Source: Undaria pinnatifida (taxonomy: Eukaryota; Sar; Phaeophyceae; Laminariales; Alariaceae). From it: a stretch of 64,000 nucleotides of DNA. Numbering within the stretch: position 1 is the stretch's first letter; each line of letters opens with the position of its first letter. Below the pieces are notes generated by a model. The model made no database searches and was not told the DNA's origin. It worked only from the letters and a program-made list of their open reading frames with translations. The stretch covers positions 1,788,415-1,852,414 of the forward strand of contig JABAKD010000013.1 in NCBI GenBank assembly GCA_012845835.1, given 5' to 3'. A program made the translations under genes and the position numbers. Below are positions 36,196-47,300 of this stretch, piece by piece.

Positions 36196-36430
36196 TCAAC
36201 CGTGACCCCCGCAAGGCCGAGCGAGACCCATGTCGCTCATGTAAGCCACAGCTGCCACCCCCGCTGCCTCGAATCCCTCTCAGGAAGTCCAGCCCCGGCC
36301 GCCACCCCATCCCGAAAATGACCGGCCGCAGGGTGTTCCCCTGCTGAACCCCTCTGACAACAGAATTTCGTCCTTGCCTCCCCGGAGCCCACTGAAGCAA
36401 CCGTACGTTGGTCTTGGACTATAGCACTTG
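36196..36430 (-). pseudogene. LINE reverse transcriptase fragment (minus strand)
   Basis: The minus strand reads WAPGRQGRNSVVRGVQQGNT then LRPVIFGMGWRPGLDFLRGI. This matches the LINE RT block xxRGVxQGxxLSPxLFxxGxxP. The YADD box is not found downstream because copy C of the palindrome repeat replaces it at 36195. Truncated remnant. Confidence 0.6.
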
Positions 36431-38309
36431 ACCGCAAGCGACATGAGCGCTGGCCCCCTAGTTGGCCACTTCTACAAGCATCTGCACTCAGCTGACCGTG
36501 TGAACGGCGTTGGAGCAACCGGGATAACCAATCAATTTCCTGACTCGTATACCACTCGTGCTCTCCGTTCCACGTGCTCTACTCCTCCGGCTATCACAAC
36601 CCCACACTACCTAACTTCTCGGTTGGCCTCTTCCGATCACCCCTACCGTTTTCACAGAGTTCCTGCGGCGATAAGCTTCTTTTACGACGTGCCCAAGCAA
36701 AGTGCCCGACACTTTTCCCCGAACGTGGTGAGGCTCGGCTTCAATAAGAGACCCCAAAGCTCTGTTGCGAATGCAACCGGCTCGTCAACGGTTCTCCCCC
36801 ACCAGAAGACTTTCATGTCTCGGTGAAAACCCTTCCGCCCGATTGCGGAGTGAGTGGGTGATAAGTTCAAGGTGCGTAAATCATTGACCGGCAATGAATA
36901 TGCCCGATAGGGCGCTGCGTGAGCTAAAGACCTCCAAGGGCATCTGGAAAAGGTATACTCGTCATTTGGTTGCCATGAGGGAGAACTTCCGTCCTCTTAA
37001 CCCGGTAGCTCTCTTCAGTACTGCAGCCGTCGTGGTCGTGGAACCGACGGCGTGGTCTTCGACTGAATGTTGGCCACGAAGATGGCCCACGTCTCTCCGT
37101 TGTCTGCTGAGCATGACTCGGCCAAAAAGCTGCATGCTGCAGCTTTCACCCCTCCCGCGGCGACACGCCGGCGATGCTCGTTCGAGCTTCGCCTCCCAAA
37201 TTATTTGGCGGGTATCCCGTTGCCGCGTGCGCCCATGCCTCGTGTATGTCATTGGTCACAGAAGGAAGAACACTTTGTCGCCGTTCTACGCCAGCGAAAT
37301 TCGTTGTCGTCTTTTGATGCGGCCGTCCGCCTTGTATTTGGCAATCAAGTGGCGCACGGCAAAGGCTGACAGTCGCTTCCCATTTAGTCGGGGACGCGAG
37401 AAAACGAGAAGAGCCATTGGATCAAGCCTAGCGCATCGTTGAACAGGGAGCCTCACGGGTACGTACCATGAGTTTGAACGAGCGGAACACGTTCGTTGTC
37501 AAGTTACTTGCCGGCCCTGGCCTTGTTGTGGCCCGCTAACGGGGGTCGATAAAGCGAATTGTGCCTTTCATCGTCACCTATCTTCCCCCACCTCCATCAC
37601 TGGCAGCCCTACAGCCAGCTCCGTCGGGTCGGCGGCGCGCCTCCCCTCCGCACTCGAAGCGGTACGCGACGCAGGACCTCGAATATTCATGTCCATTCAA
37701 TACGCGTCACGCACGCTCGAACATGCAGCGGGTATATGCAAAAATTTTCCTTGCGTACTACGGTTGTCCTGCGACCCCCTGCCACCCAGAGCCCGACTGC
37801 GATACGTGCACGATGTGTATTGACCCCCCGCTCCCCTTTGTGCATGTCGGCTGGTTTCCTTTTGGTTCTCGGCCTCATCCACTTCCTCCGCAATCACTGG
37901 TCGCCACCACTGCGCCGTATATTGCCACCCCCACCCAATTCCATAGCGCCGTGTAGTGCCCTTGCGGATCCTCGGTTACCTATTAATATAGACTATAGTC
38001 TAATAGCACGATTTTCTCCAACGGGGCGGTTCAGCTGCTTCCCTGTCCCTGATGGCTCGCTCCTCCAATGCACAGTACAGTATTCCAACCCGCTGAGCCT
38101 GTCTCGAGGTGGTGTGGACTAACCTGCTATGCAGGAGAGGCGCACGTCCATGCATGCTCTACAATTAGTCTACAGGGGGTAGGCAAGCAAACTACTCTGC
38201 TATATATTGCGCGTGTTAATCGCGTAGTTGCAGTAGTAGTCGTGCCACGAAAATCGCGAGTTCGATCTCTTTCTCTCGTACCTTGTTGCAGTGCTGTAGA
38301 GGCTCGCGC
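36431..38309. other. Intergenic, no gene recognised
   Basis: Part of 36431-37500 may be further LINE sequence on the minus strand, but no motif could be read. The 182-codon plus frame at 36894-37442 and the 187-codon frame at 37559-38122 lack domains. Confidence 0.4.
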
Positions 38310-38870
38310 CCCCAAAAATGCCAGATTTAGTCCCCTCGAATGAATGTGGACTGATTGGGCAGCATCCGTGCGCAAACGGTCTACGGCACCGATATCGGTC
38401 GGTCCTCGTAAAATAATGTATAGCTTCCAGGCACATATTGAGCTGCCCCCCCCCACCCCCCCGGCCCCCAATAATATACTGGTGCCAAAACCGTCAGATT
38501 TATCCCCTCGAAAGAATTTATAGCTTACATGCACAAATTGCCCCTTCCCCCCCCCCCCCCCCCCCGCCCCCCTCCAAACCCGCTCGCTTTTGATCAAAAC
38601 CAGGCCCCCCTTTCCCTTCACAGCTGTCAGATTTTGTCCCCCTCAGAAACGGGTTTTATAGTTTCCGCGCACAGACTGACTAAAATCATCCTGTTGACCC
38701 TGATAGCTACACTGTAGTTGTAAGGGGAGTCGCCGACCTATATCCTTAATGAGGACACACAACTCGTAATGCGCGCGATCGGAGTATCACACACAGCTTG
38801 CAAAGATGAGTTTCGACGAAATCTTCGATCTCACAGCTGGAGTGTATTTTAATTTTTATAATATCGTTGT
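38310..38870 (+). repeat. Dispersed repeat R1, copy 1
   Basis: Matches 46510-47165 (same strand) and 43328-44095 (opposite strand). Shared phrases: TTTTGATCAAAACCAGGCCC, GTCAGATTTTGTCCCCCTCA, CGCCGACCTATATCCTTAAT, CAAAGATGAGTTTCGACGAA. Contains three short internal repeats (GTCAGATTT.TCCCCTC) and a C run at 38547-38572. Confidence 0.8.
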
Positions 38871-39212
38871 GTTGACACAGTATCACCCAGCAGCCAAGAA
38901 GGGAGCCACCGACCCATCTGTGTAATTAACTAGACACACATGCGCCGCGCGTCACCTACGCATCGTACCACGAGCTTCCAACGATGAGTTCGTGGTCGGA
39001 CGAGTTCAAAATTATATTCTCTTTTTTCATTCGTTTAAATCATGACGGGGGGATACTAGCAGTATGTCCCCGGATTTCGCGTGGAGGCGTGCGCCGTGCC
39101 AAGTTCTAAAAAAAAGTCAACATTTTTGGGATCGAACAACATTCTTTCTCCTCGTCGAGCTCTACCTCTGTCTGCGGCTAGGGCTGAAGCTAGGGCTAGG
39201 AGACCGCAGATT
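38871..39212. other. Gene-free stretch
   Basis: Possibly a more diverged extension of repeat R1 (AACGATGAGTTCGTGGTCGG near 38980); otherwise nothing. Confidence 0.4.
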
Positions 39213-39712
39213 TTACGCCCAGCATCTATATGCTAGCAGGTATGTTTCACCAACATGTAGTGCTGATAGTTCAAACGAGCTTAGTGTGTGCGTGATCTGC
39301 TGTTGGTGCACCGCCAGGTTATGCTCCCGGAGGCGCTGTCCTTGTTCCAGAATCATTTTCAGCGTTTCGCGGCTTTCCGACCTGTTGGTACTGCCGTACG
39401 AAGCTGGGTAGAAGTACGACCTCGACCGCGGTTGCTGACAGGCCGGGCGAGCAGGGGTGATAGCGAAGGCTTGAGCGGATCGCTCTGCAATGCGTGCCTC
39501 TGCCAACGCTAGTATACGAAGTCTAGATGGCGTGTCCAACATATTATGATACGTACTCGGAATGCTTCCCGCCTGGCCATGTGGCGGTTGCAGTCTTTTT
39601 CGCACGTACGCCGAAGAACTGCTGCCTGTCTGCTCCCCACCCTGTGCTGCTGCTGTCTGCCTGACTGAGATGAATGTAATGGCTGCCGCTATGATAAGTG
39701 CATGCCAGTTGT

Positions 39713-39752
<40 letters not shown>

Positions 39753-39795
39753 ACTGAGAGGCTCGTGTGTTGGGAGTTGGGATGTTGGGATTCAG
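39213..39795 (-). CDS. Possible coding exon: poly-Ser, one transmembrane segment, basic/helical tail (low confidence)
   Basis: The minus-strand frame is open from just after a TGA near 39796 to the stop near 39213. In order it gives a poly-Ser run encoded by the AGC repeat (about 39755-39717), a hydrophobic segment NNWHALIIAAAITFISV, a Gln/Gly/Ser linker, RKRLQPPHG, and a helical region with ESRETLKMILEQGQRLREHN. The layout resembles a single-pass membrane protein tail. Another minus frame starting ATGCCGCCGAACC near 39871 runs into the same repeat and stops. No splice sites or family were established; the run could be fortuitous. Confidence 0.3.
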
Positions 39796-40394
39796 AAGTC
39801 GGAAGCTCTCTCTCTGCTGCTCAGCACGTTTTGTCTTCGACGTGCCCGCACTTGAACACCGGTTCGGCGGCATAAAAGGCAGTACGATACCGCTCCGGTT
39901 TCGCAGTCAACATCAGCATCAACGTTGCTTTGAGGAAATTGTTGCGATTACCTGGTACATCAGTTGACGTACGAGACTACGGCAGTACAAGCAGTATCAA
40001 TAGATGGTCAGTCTAGGGTGGTACTGCTGAATCAGGTAAGGCTGAGGTGTTGAGGCCTGTCCAATAGTGTACAGCTGTCCACGCTCGCCCCCTTCACTCT
40101 CGCCAACGCGAAAACGCTGTACGGGCTGGTACCGCTGCATACCGCTGCATATCGCTGCATACAAGTGTACGCTCGTAGTCTGCTTTTGGATGTTCAAGTT
40201 CGATACAGCAGTACAGAAGCAGTTTTGCGAGTGGTACTCCTATTGATCGTGGTCTGCTGTATGCTGCAGCTGTAGCTTGTAGCTGTAGCTGTAGCTGCTG
40301 GACCTTTCGTTGCAGCGTGCATGCACTGGAAGCTGACTGCAACGCTATTGCTCAAACACGATTTTCGTTTTCACAAGTTCTTTAGTAGTCTACC
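39796..40394. other. Gene-free stretch with short CTG-related runs
   Basis: GTACCGCTGCATA occurs repeatedly (40128-40162) and TGTAGC hexamers at 40268-40300. No gene established. Confidence 0.5.
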
Positions 40395-40862
40395 AGGCAC
40401 CTCCTTGGGTGCCAGGTAAGTCACTACTGTTGTACAGCTGCAACGCCCGAATGGGTAGGGTGGACCGTAACTGGACCGAGTCCGGCGGAAGGCCATCTCC
40501 CATGGCCAGGGGTTTTGTTAGTGGGTGAGCTTGCGAAAGTCCCACACTACCCGGAAAGATGACATTCCGGGTGGCTATCTCCACCGAACCTGACCCTCAG
40601 GGGACAGGCCGGGTCGACATACACACGCAGCCGTATACAACTATAGCTTGCGCTGCCGGGGTTGTAACGAAGACCACTGATAGGGACAGCTTACGCTATA
40701 CCTACAATGGGACCCGAAGGGTGCGCCAGCTAGCCTTGGGCTGCGAAAGCAACTGAGTTAAATCGACACACGACGCGTATGAAGATACGTGGAAGTGTGG
40801 TGAGCTACAGCTTTATTTTTCCCCATCCGCCAAAGGATAAAAAAAGAAGGAAAAAAAAAAAG
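40395..40862 (+). repeat. Retroposon-like repeat with A-rich 3' end (longer copy)
   Basis: The 3' 200 bases (about 40645-40840) are ~95% identical by eye to the reverse complement of 55651-55850 and end in an A-rich tail (40837-40862). The extent of the 5' part (GCCCGAATGGGTAGGGTGG...) is inferred from continuity. No protein. SINE or 3' end of a LINE. Confidence 0.65.
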
Positions 40863-41275
40863 AAGCTGCACCGCCTTCTCCGAAAGACTGCCGTCTTGTA
40901 CGAGGTATCAAAAATATTTCAGGAACGTCAGGCGTGAGTTCGACGAATTTGGTATTTTTTAATATTGTACTTGTACGTACGATACCTGGTATACCGTACT
41001 CGGCACAGCTACTCTATGTAGTATAATACCAGGTTCTGCACTATCTGCATGACCGGGTACATCCTGGCACGCTCGCGGTTCTGATTTCGTGGTACAGCAG
41101 AATCATGACTACAGCAGTACCAGGTCATGTGCTGTATGTAAATACTGCTGTACATCGTACTGATTGTACTTGGCTTTGCGTCGGCGGCTGAACTGGTGTC
41201 TCGACTGCTGTGCAATTGCTGCCTTTGCGTCGCCTTTGGTCTTCGCATTTTGTTATTGGCAGGAACGAAGGACCA

Positions 41276-41393
41276 ATGAACCAAGTCGGGGAGGCCACGC
41301 CTCATGACTTTGAAAGGTCGCCTGACGACTTTGAATACTCCACCAGCGAAGATGACGAGACATCGGCCGGATCAACGACTCATCGCGACATGG
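41276..41393 (+). CDS. Channel exon 1 (start codon)
   Basis: ATG at 41276 follows a possible 5' UTR splice site (TTATTGGCAG at 41253-41262). Product MNQVGEATPHDFERSPDDFE then an acidic Ser/Thr-rich stretch. Ends ATGG before GTAAGC (phase 1). The leftover G joins CG of exon 2 to give Ala. The acidic N-terminus has no domain. Confidence 0.6.
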
Positions 41394-44300
41394 GTAAGCA
41401 CCCCTGCATTTATTTATATACGAGGTGTATCGACATCAGTAAGCAAAGCTACTGTACCGCGTGCATTATAGACTCGGCCAACCATTACCGTAGACCTGGG
41501 GGCTAATGATAAGACCATGTAGCCGAGTGCTCAGCTACCATCACCTAGATCAGGCAAACGTCTGCCCATCTGCCCCAAGATATCTACTGTAGATGCAGTG
41601 GATGTCTGATCTATCAGATGTCGTATGAACTACCAGGTGTCAACTATTGACTGTTCCACCTGCTACCCCCGGTTGCTGTTCTGCCGCGAAAGATAGAGAC
41701 GATACCAGTACCATGTTTTTGTGAGGGTTTGATTTATCCGATGCCATGGCAAGCGTTCCACCTGCTGCCGACCTTCTGCTGCCGTTGCGAAGACCGGCCC
41801 TGTTTCTCCGAATCCCGCATGTACGAATTCCCAACAAGGGTAAGTGTAGGGTACTGCTCTATAACATCCTGGGGTACCCGGGTACCTACCTGGGTATGTC
41901 ATCAACAACAAGATGGGGTACCTGGGTACCCTAAAGCATGTACCCTACTAAATACAGGACACCGTTTCGTAGGGTATATACTCGGGGCGGTACCTAGGTA
42001 CCACCCCAGGTATGACCTATCAGGTAAACAAGGGTTAACCCCCAAGCACTGCTAAACACACCCTGTGTTTGGTAGGGCGTGTACTCTGGGGCACCCGCGT
42101 ACCTACCCAGGAACCCCCAAGCATGTACCGTATTAACCACGCCCTGGGCATATACTCAGGGGGTACCCGGATACCTGTCTGATACAAGTATAATGTATAC
42201 AAGATTGGGTACTCGGGTATCCCAAAGAATGTACTTTAATAAACACACCCTGTAAATCACACCCTGGTTTTGGTAGGGTTCATTCTCTGGGGTTACCCTG
42301 GTACCTACCCGGGTATAACCTAAGCAACAAGGTTGAGAACCCGGGTATTCCAAAACATGTACCTTAATAAACACACCCTCGCCATATCCTCTGGGGTTAC
42401 CCGGGTATCTTCTCGAGTATGACCTCAACAACTCGGTTGGGTAACCGGGCACCGCAAATCATGTACCCGACTAAACACACCCTGTTTTATTGTTTAGGTT
42501 ATACTCTCTGGGAATACCCGGGTACCTACCCGGGTTACCCGGGTATGGCCTTAACAAACAGCTTAGGTACCGGGGTACCCCCAAGCATGTACCCTACTTA
42601 ACACAACCTGTGTTTAGAAGCGTATCTTCTCTGGGTGTACCCGGGTACCTACCCATGTATGACCTGAATAACACGGTTGGGTACCCAGTTACCCCAACCG
42701 TGTACCCTACTATTAAGAGTAACATTGATATTAATAAGCACGCCCTTGAAACTGTCCAATTGGAATCGTCCATTCTGCTCTCCCGCTTCGCTGAAAGCGT
42801 CTGGGAGCGACCGGCGTGCACAAGAGCCCCCTTCGACGCCATTATTAGGAGCCATCGAAAGCGGTGATCCCCAATCGGTGTGGCGGTTACTGTCCCCCCT
42901 AGTTCCAAGCGAACGGGCTCGGCAGCTTAGTGAGGAGTGCGCCGGTAAGGCTGGCGCTGGACCGGGGTCGGCGTCGCCGCGAGTGATGCTTCCCATTTTT
43001 CATGCGGCGCATTCGGGCAACGTGGACATTTTTTTGGCGGTGCATCGCGCTGTCAAAGCGAACTTTCCGCGAGACACGGTGAGTCGACCTTAGAGCTTTG
43101 TGTAAAATTCCCATAGCGTAGGTAGGAAATCTAACTAAAAAAAATGTTAAACCGCTACACTGGGTAGTGTGGTCATCAGGTCTTTCGTTGGGAAAGGAGT
43201 CCTGTCATCAGTTTGAAGTATGCTGGCCGCCAAGCGCGACCCCCTACCGTAACATATGGTGCTGGGTCCACAGGGGTTTCCACTTTGTTGGCTTTTTTGT
43301 TTTCTTAATGACGGGGTTCCTTTATAATAGAATAAAAGTAAAAATACACTCCAGCTGTGAGATGGAATATTTTGTCGAAACTCATCTTTGCAAGCTGTGT
43401 GTGGTACTCCGATCGCGCGTATTACGGGCTGTGTGTCCTCATTAAGGATATAGGTCGGCGGCTCTCCTTGCAACTACAGTGTAGCTATCAGGGTCAACAG
43501 GGTGATGTTAGTCAGTCTGTGCGCGGAAACTATGAAACCCGTTTTGTGAAGGGGACAAAATCTGGCAGCTGTGGAAGGAGATGCATCAGCTTATCAAGGG
43601 AATCCTCTAAGTCGAATAACCGGTGAGGGGAGGGCGGAGTTTTTAAGGACGTGGGGGCCTGGTTTTGATCACAAGGGAGCGGGGGTGGGGGCGGGGGCGG
43701 GTGGGGCAGCTCAATCTGTGCGTGGAAACTATACATCCTTTAAGGGGATAACTGTGACGGTTTTGGAAAGAATGCACCAGTTTATCACGTATATTCTGTA
43801 AGTGGTATAACCAGTGAGTAGAGGGCGAAGTGTTGCGAGGGGGTGGGGGTGGGGTGGAGAGGTGGGGGGTGAGGGGGGGGGGAGGTGGTGTGGGGGGGGG
43901 GGGGGGGGCGAAAGGGCTTCAGGTCGCATAGATGTAGGGGTTTGCTATACGCGTGGTGCTAGGTCTAGTCGATGTTGCGGGTGGTGGGGAAGGAGAGGGC
44001 GTTGGGGGCGGGGGGGGAGAGGGTGGATTGCAGCAGCGGCATGGATGGCTCTAGAAAGATAATGAGGTGACATCCAGTGCGTGGAAGTGTTTATTACTCT
44101 GGCGGATTTCGATATTAGGTGGGGCGTTTGAGCAAGAGAGAACGGGAAAAAAAAATCCCAACATGTCAGGAGGCGGATGCTTTGGGCGCCGTCAGCCGCA
44201 GCGCACTTGGAATGCCAGTGCTTTTCACGAGTCGATTCGATTTTCTCGGGTCGCGTCGGGGTCGGGTCAAGTTTGCCCAACCCGACCCAACCCGACCCTT

Positions 44301-47300
44301 GAGATTTGAAAACCTCCTGACTCGACTCGACCCGACTCGACCCGACTCGAGAAAAAGCGACTCGACTCGACCAGCTAGATTTGAACAACTCCTCGAACCG
44401 ACCCGCCGATCGGACCATGAACCCGTAAATAGCCCTGAAAAACAGTGTTGTGTCTAGACGGCCGCCCGTCGCGAGGCTAACGTTTAGTCTCCTCGCGCGT
44501 TCGCCCATGGACAGGCGATGAGGATGATAACTTCGACGCGTGACGTGGGGGGGCACCATATATTGGCCACTGCACTAAGCGCGGGAGCGGTGCAGGTTGT
44601 GGGCGCTCTCGGCGATCTCTTCGACGACTACAACGTGGACACTGCCAAGGTATTTTAGTTTTGACGCACTGCCGCCTCAGGCTGATGTTGGTGTGTTTTT
44701 GCCGCGGTCGTCGAGCGCAATGCCGTTGCTTTACGTAGTGCCCCTTTCAAACAACCCCAGCGAGTCTGGGGAACACACTAATTGTAAGTATTCTTGGGGT
44801 GACCGTTGCAGTACCAGGGAGTGGTCGGTGATCTCGGCGATCTGTTGGACGGTGCACGGTGGCATTTTTCCGCCGTGCCGCGTGGAAGAACACCGCGACC
44901 GCCGTCGCGCACAATGTTGATGCTGTTACGCAATCCGTTTGAAGCTGTGCCCCACCCGCGTCCTTGGGGATCAACTACAGAACTTGGAAAAAGTTCGGGA
45001 TAACTCGGTAGTAGTAGGGGGAGTAGGGCGTTGTCGGCGCTATCGATCGGCGGCCTTTTTGACGGCTACGGCGTGGCCACTGCCAAGATAGTTCATGTTG
45101 TTATCCCATGCCGCAGAAAACGCGCCATCACCGCCACCGCTGCCATCGAACGGTGTTGTTGCGCAACCCGTGCTGTCAGAGAACCTCGCGTTCTCAACTG
45201 CGCCCATGCGTTGGGGACCACACTGCTTCGAATCGGTGTGAGATACCAGTACGTTTTACATTGCAGTGGGCACCCCGACCCAAGAGCACCCCGAGACCAT
45301 CCGACACAAGAGCTGTTAACGACACACTGCTCTTATCTGTAGGGGGAAATATACAGCGCTTTATGTATAGGCGGGACATGCCGATTTGACTGTCCCGAAC
45401 GCTGTTTTACTGGGCGCGCTCAAACCGGGGTACCCGCCGTGGCTTGGGGATAAGGGCAGGTTGTGGGCGCTCTCGGCGGTGTTTGGATTACTTTTAATAC
45501 GACGTCGACACTGCCTTTACTTTTTAGCTTTCCCTACGACGCGGCGTCAACGTGCATCACCACCCCGGCTGCCGAGCACTTACGCAACCAATCCACTAAG
45601 AGCTCCGCCCTTGTTTTGGGAGACATTCTACTGTTATGATCCGGTGGAGAGTGTAAGATGATCTTTGTGGTAATGGGAAGAAGTGAAATGTTGTCGCGAT
45701 AAAAATGAAGGCGCACACCGTAGAGGGAAGGGGGGAGTTAAGCCTGCTTCGTGACCCGGAGCTCAGTTAGGTCTAGGGAGGGGAGACGGAGAAAGAAAAC
45801 GTGCGAATATTGTAGATGGGATGAGAAAAAATACCCAAAGAGTGAGTGAATAGCGTGCAGGCTGCCGGCGCTCTCGGCGATCTCTTGCACGGCTACAACG
45901 TGGCCGCTGCTTTGTGAAGGAATTTGTTTTCCGCTGTCCGGCGTGAGGGTGCTCCACCACCGCCGTCGAGCACAGAGTGCCGTTACGTAGCGCCTTTAGG
46001 AGTGCTATGAACTCACGTTTTGGGGGTGGGGGGTATTTGTTTATTCTTACTATTAATTGTGGTGCGATGCTAGTTACAGGTAGTTTCTGAAGGGGTGAAA
46101 TAACCCTTGTCGCGGAAATAATACCTGGAATAAGCATAGAGATGGTTTTTGGGGGTGTCAACAGGGTTAACGTTGCGTTCGAGCCCACTCTCGCGCCCAA
46201 TACATGAGCTACAGCTACTGCTATTGGGCTGGGAGTTGGCTGAAGTTGACGACTACCTGGTGGTCATTACAGCAGCAGTGATCCCTGTATAGTGTCGGTG
46301 TATGTGCATTATAGAGGGAAACACCGGCACTATAACGGCAACCGGCACTACTCCGCATACTGAGAGTACTCGTTGTTGCCATCTCTGCCGGGCGATTTCA
46401 CAGGCACTGTGACGAGCAACCGGCGCTACTCAACCGGCAATATAGAGGAACCTCTGCTGTAGCTGGGTGGCGAAGTAAGCCAACCATGTGACTTTACTCA
46501 TAATAGTATTAACATACACTTCCACGCCCTGGATATCGCCTCGTTATCGTTTCAGAGCCGTCCATGCCGCTGCTGCAATTCCCACCCACCCCCGTCCCCA
46601 ACGCCCCCTCCTTCACCGAACACCCGCACCATCGCCTAGACCTAGCACCCCGCGTATAGCCAACCCCTACATCTATGCGACCTAAAGCCCTCCCCCCCCG
46701 CCCCCGCCCCCCCCCCCGCCACATTCCCCCTCCCCCACAAGAAATATTTAAAGTTTCCACGCACAAAGATACCTGCCCCACCCGTGCCCTTCCCCCCTTC
46801 CCCCCCCTCCCGCCCCCCTTTTGATCAAAATCAGGCCCCCACGTCCTTAAAAACTCCGCCCTCCCCTCACCGGATATTCGACTTACAGGATTCACTTGAT
46901 AAACTGATGCATTTCCTTCCACAGCTGTCAGATTTTGTCCCCCTCAGAAACAGGTTTTATAGTTTCCGCGCACAGACTGCCTAACATCACCCTGTTGACC
47001 CTGGTAGCTACACTGTAGTTGCAAGGGGAGTCGCCGACCTATATCCTTAATGAGGACACACAACCCGTAATACGCGCGACCGGAGTATCACACACAGCTT
47101 GCAAAGATGAGTTTCGACAAAATATTCGATCTCACAGCTGGAGTGTATTTTAATTTTTATAATATTTACAGTGTTCCTCAACGTAAGGCGTATTACAAAC
47201 CTCGAAACACACCAAAATGAACAAATCCTCGAGTTACCGCACGCATCCAACTGAAATACCTAACTAACTAATAGATATCCAATCGACAATTTACATATTT

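Noticed and set aside
36894-37442. 182-codon plus-strand frame
   Set aside because: No domain, and it lies next to a minus-strand LINE fragment; could be antisense of decayed LINE sequence.
45020-45095. Second exon 3-like copy as a used alternative exon
   Set aside because: Ends GCCAAG followed by ATAGTT, so there is no GT donor, and the frame is broken upstream.
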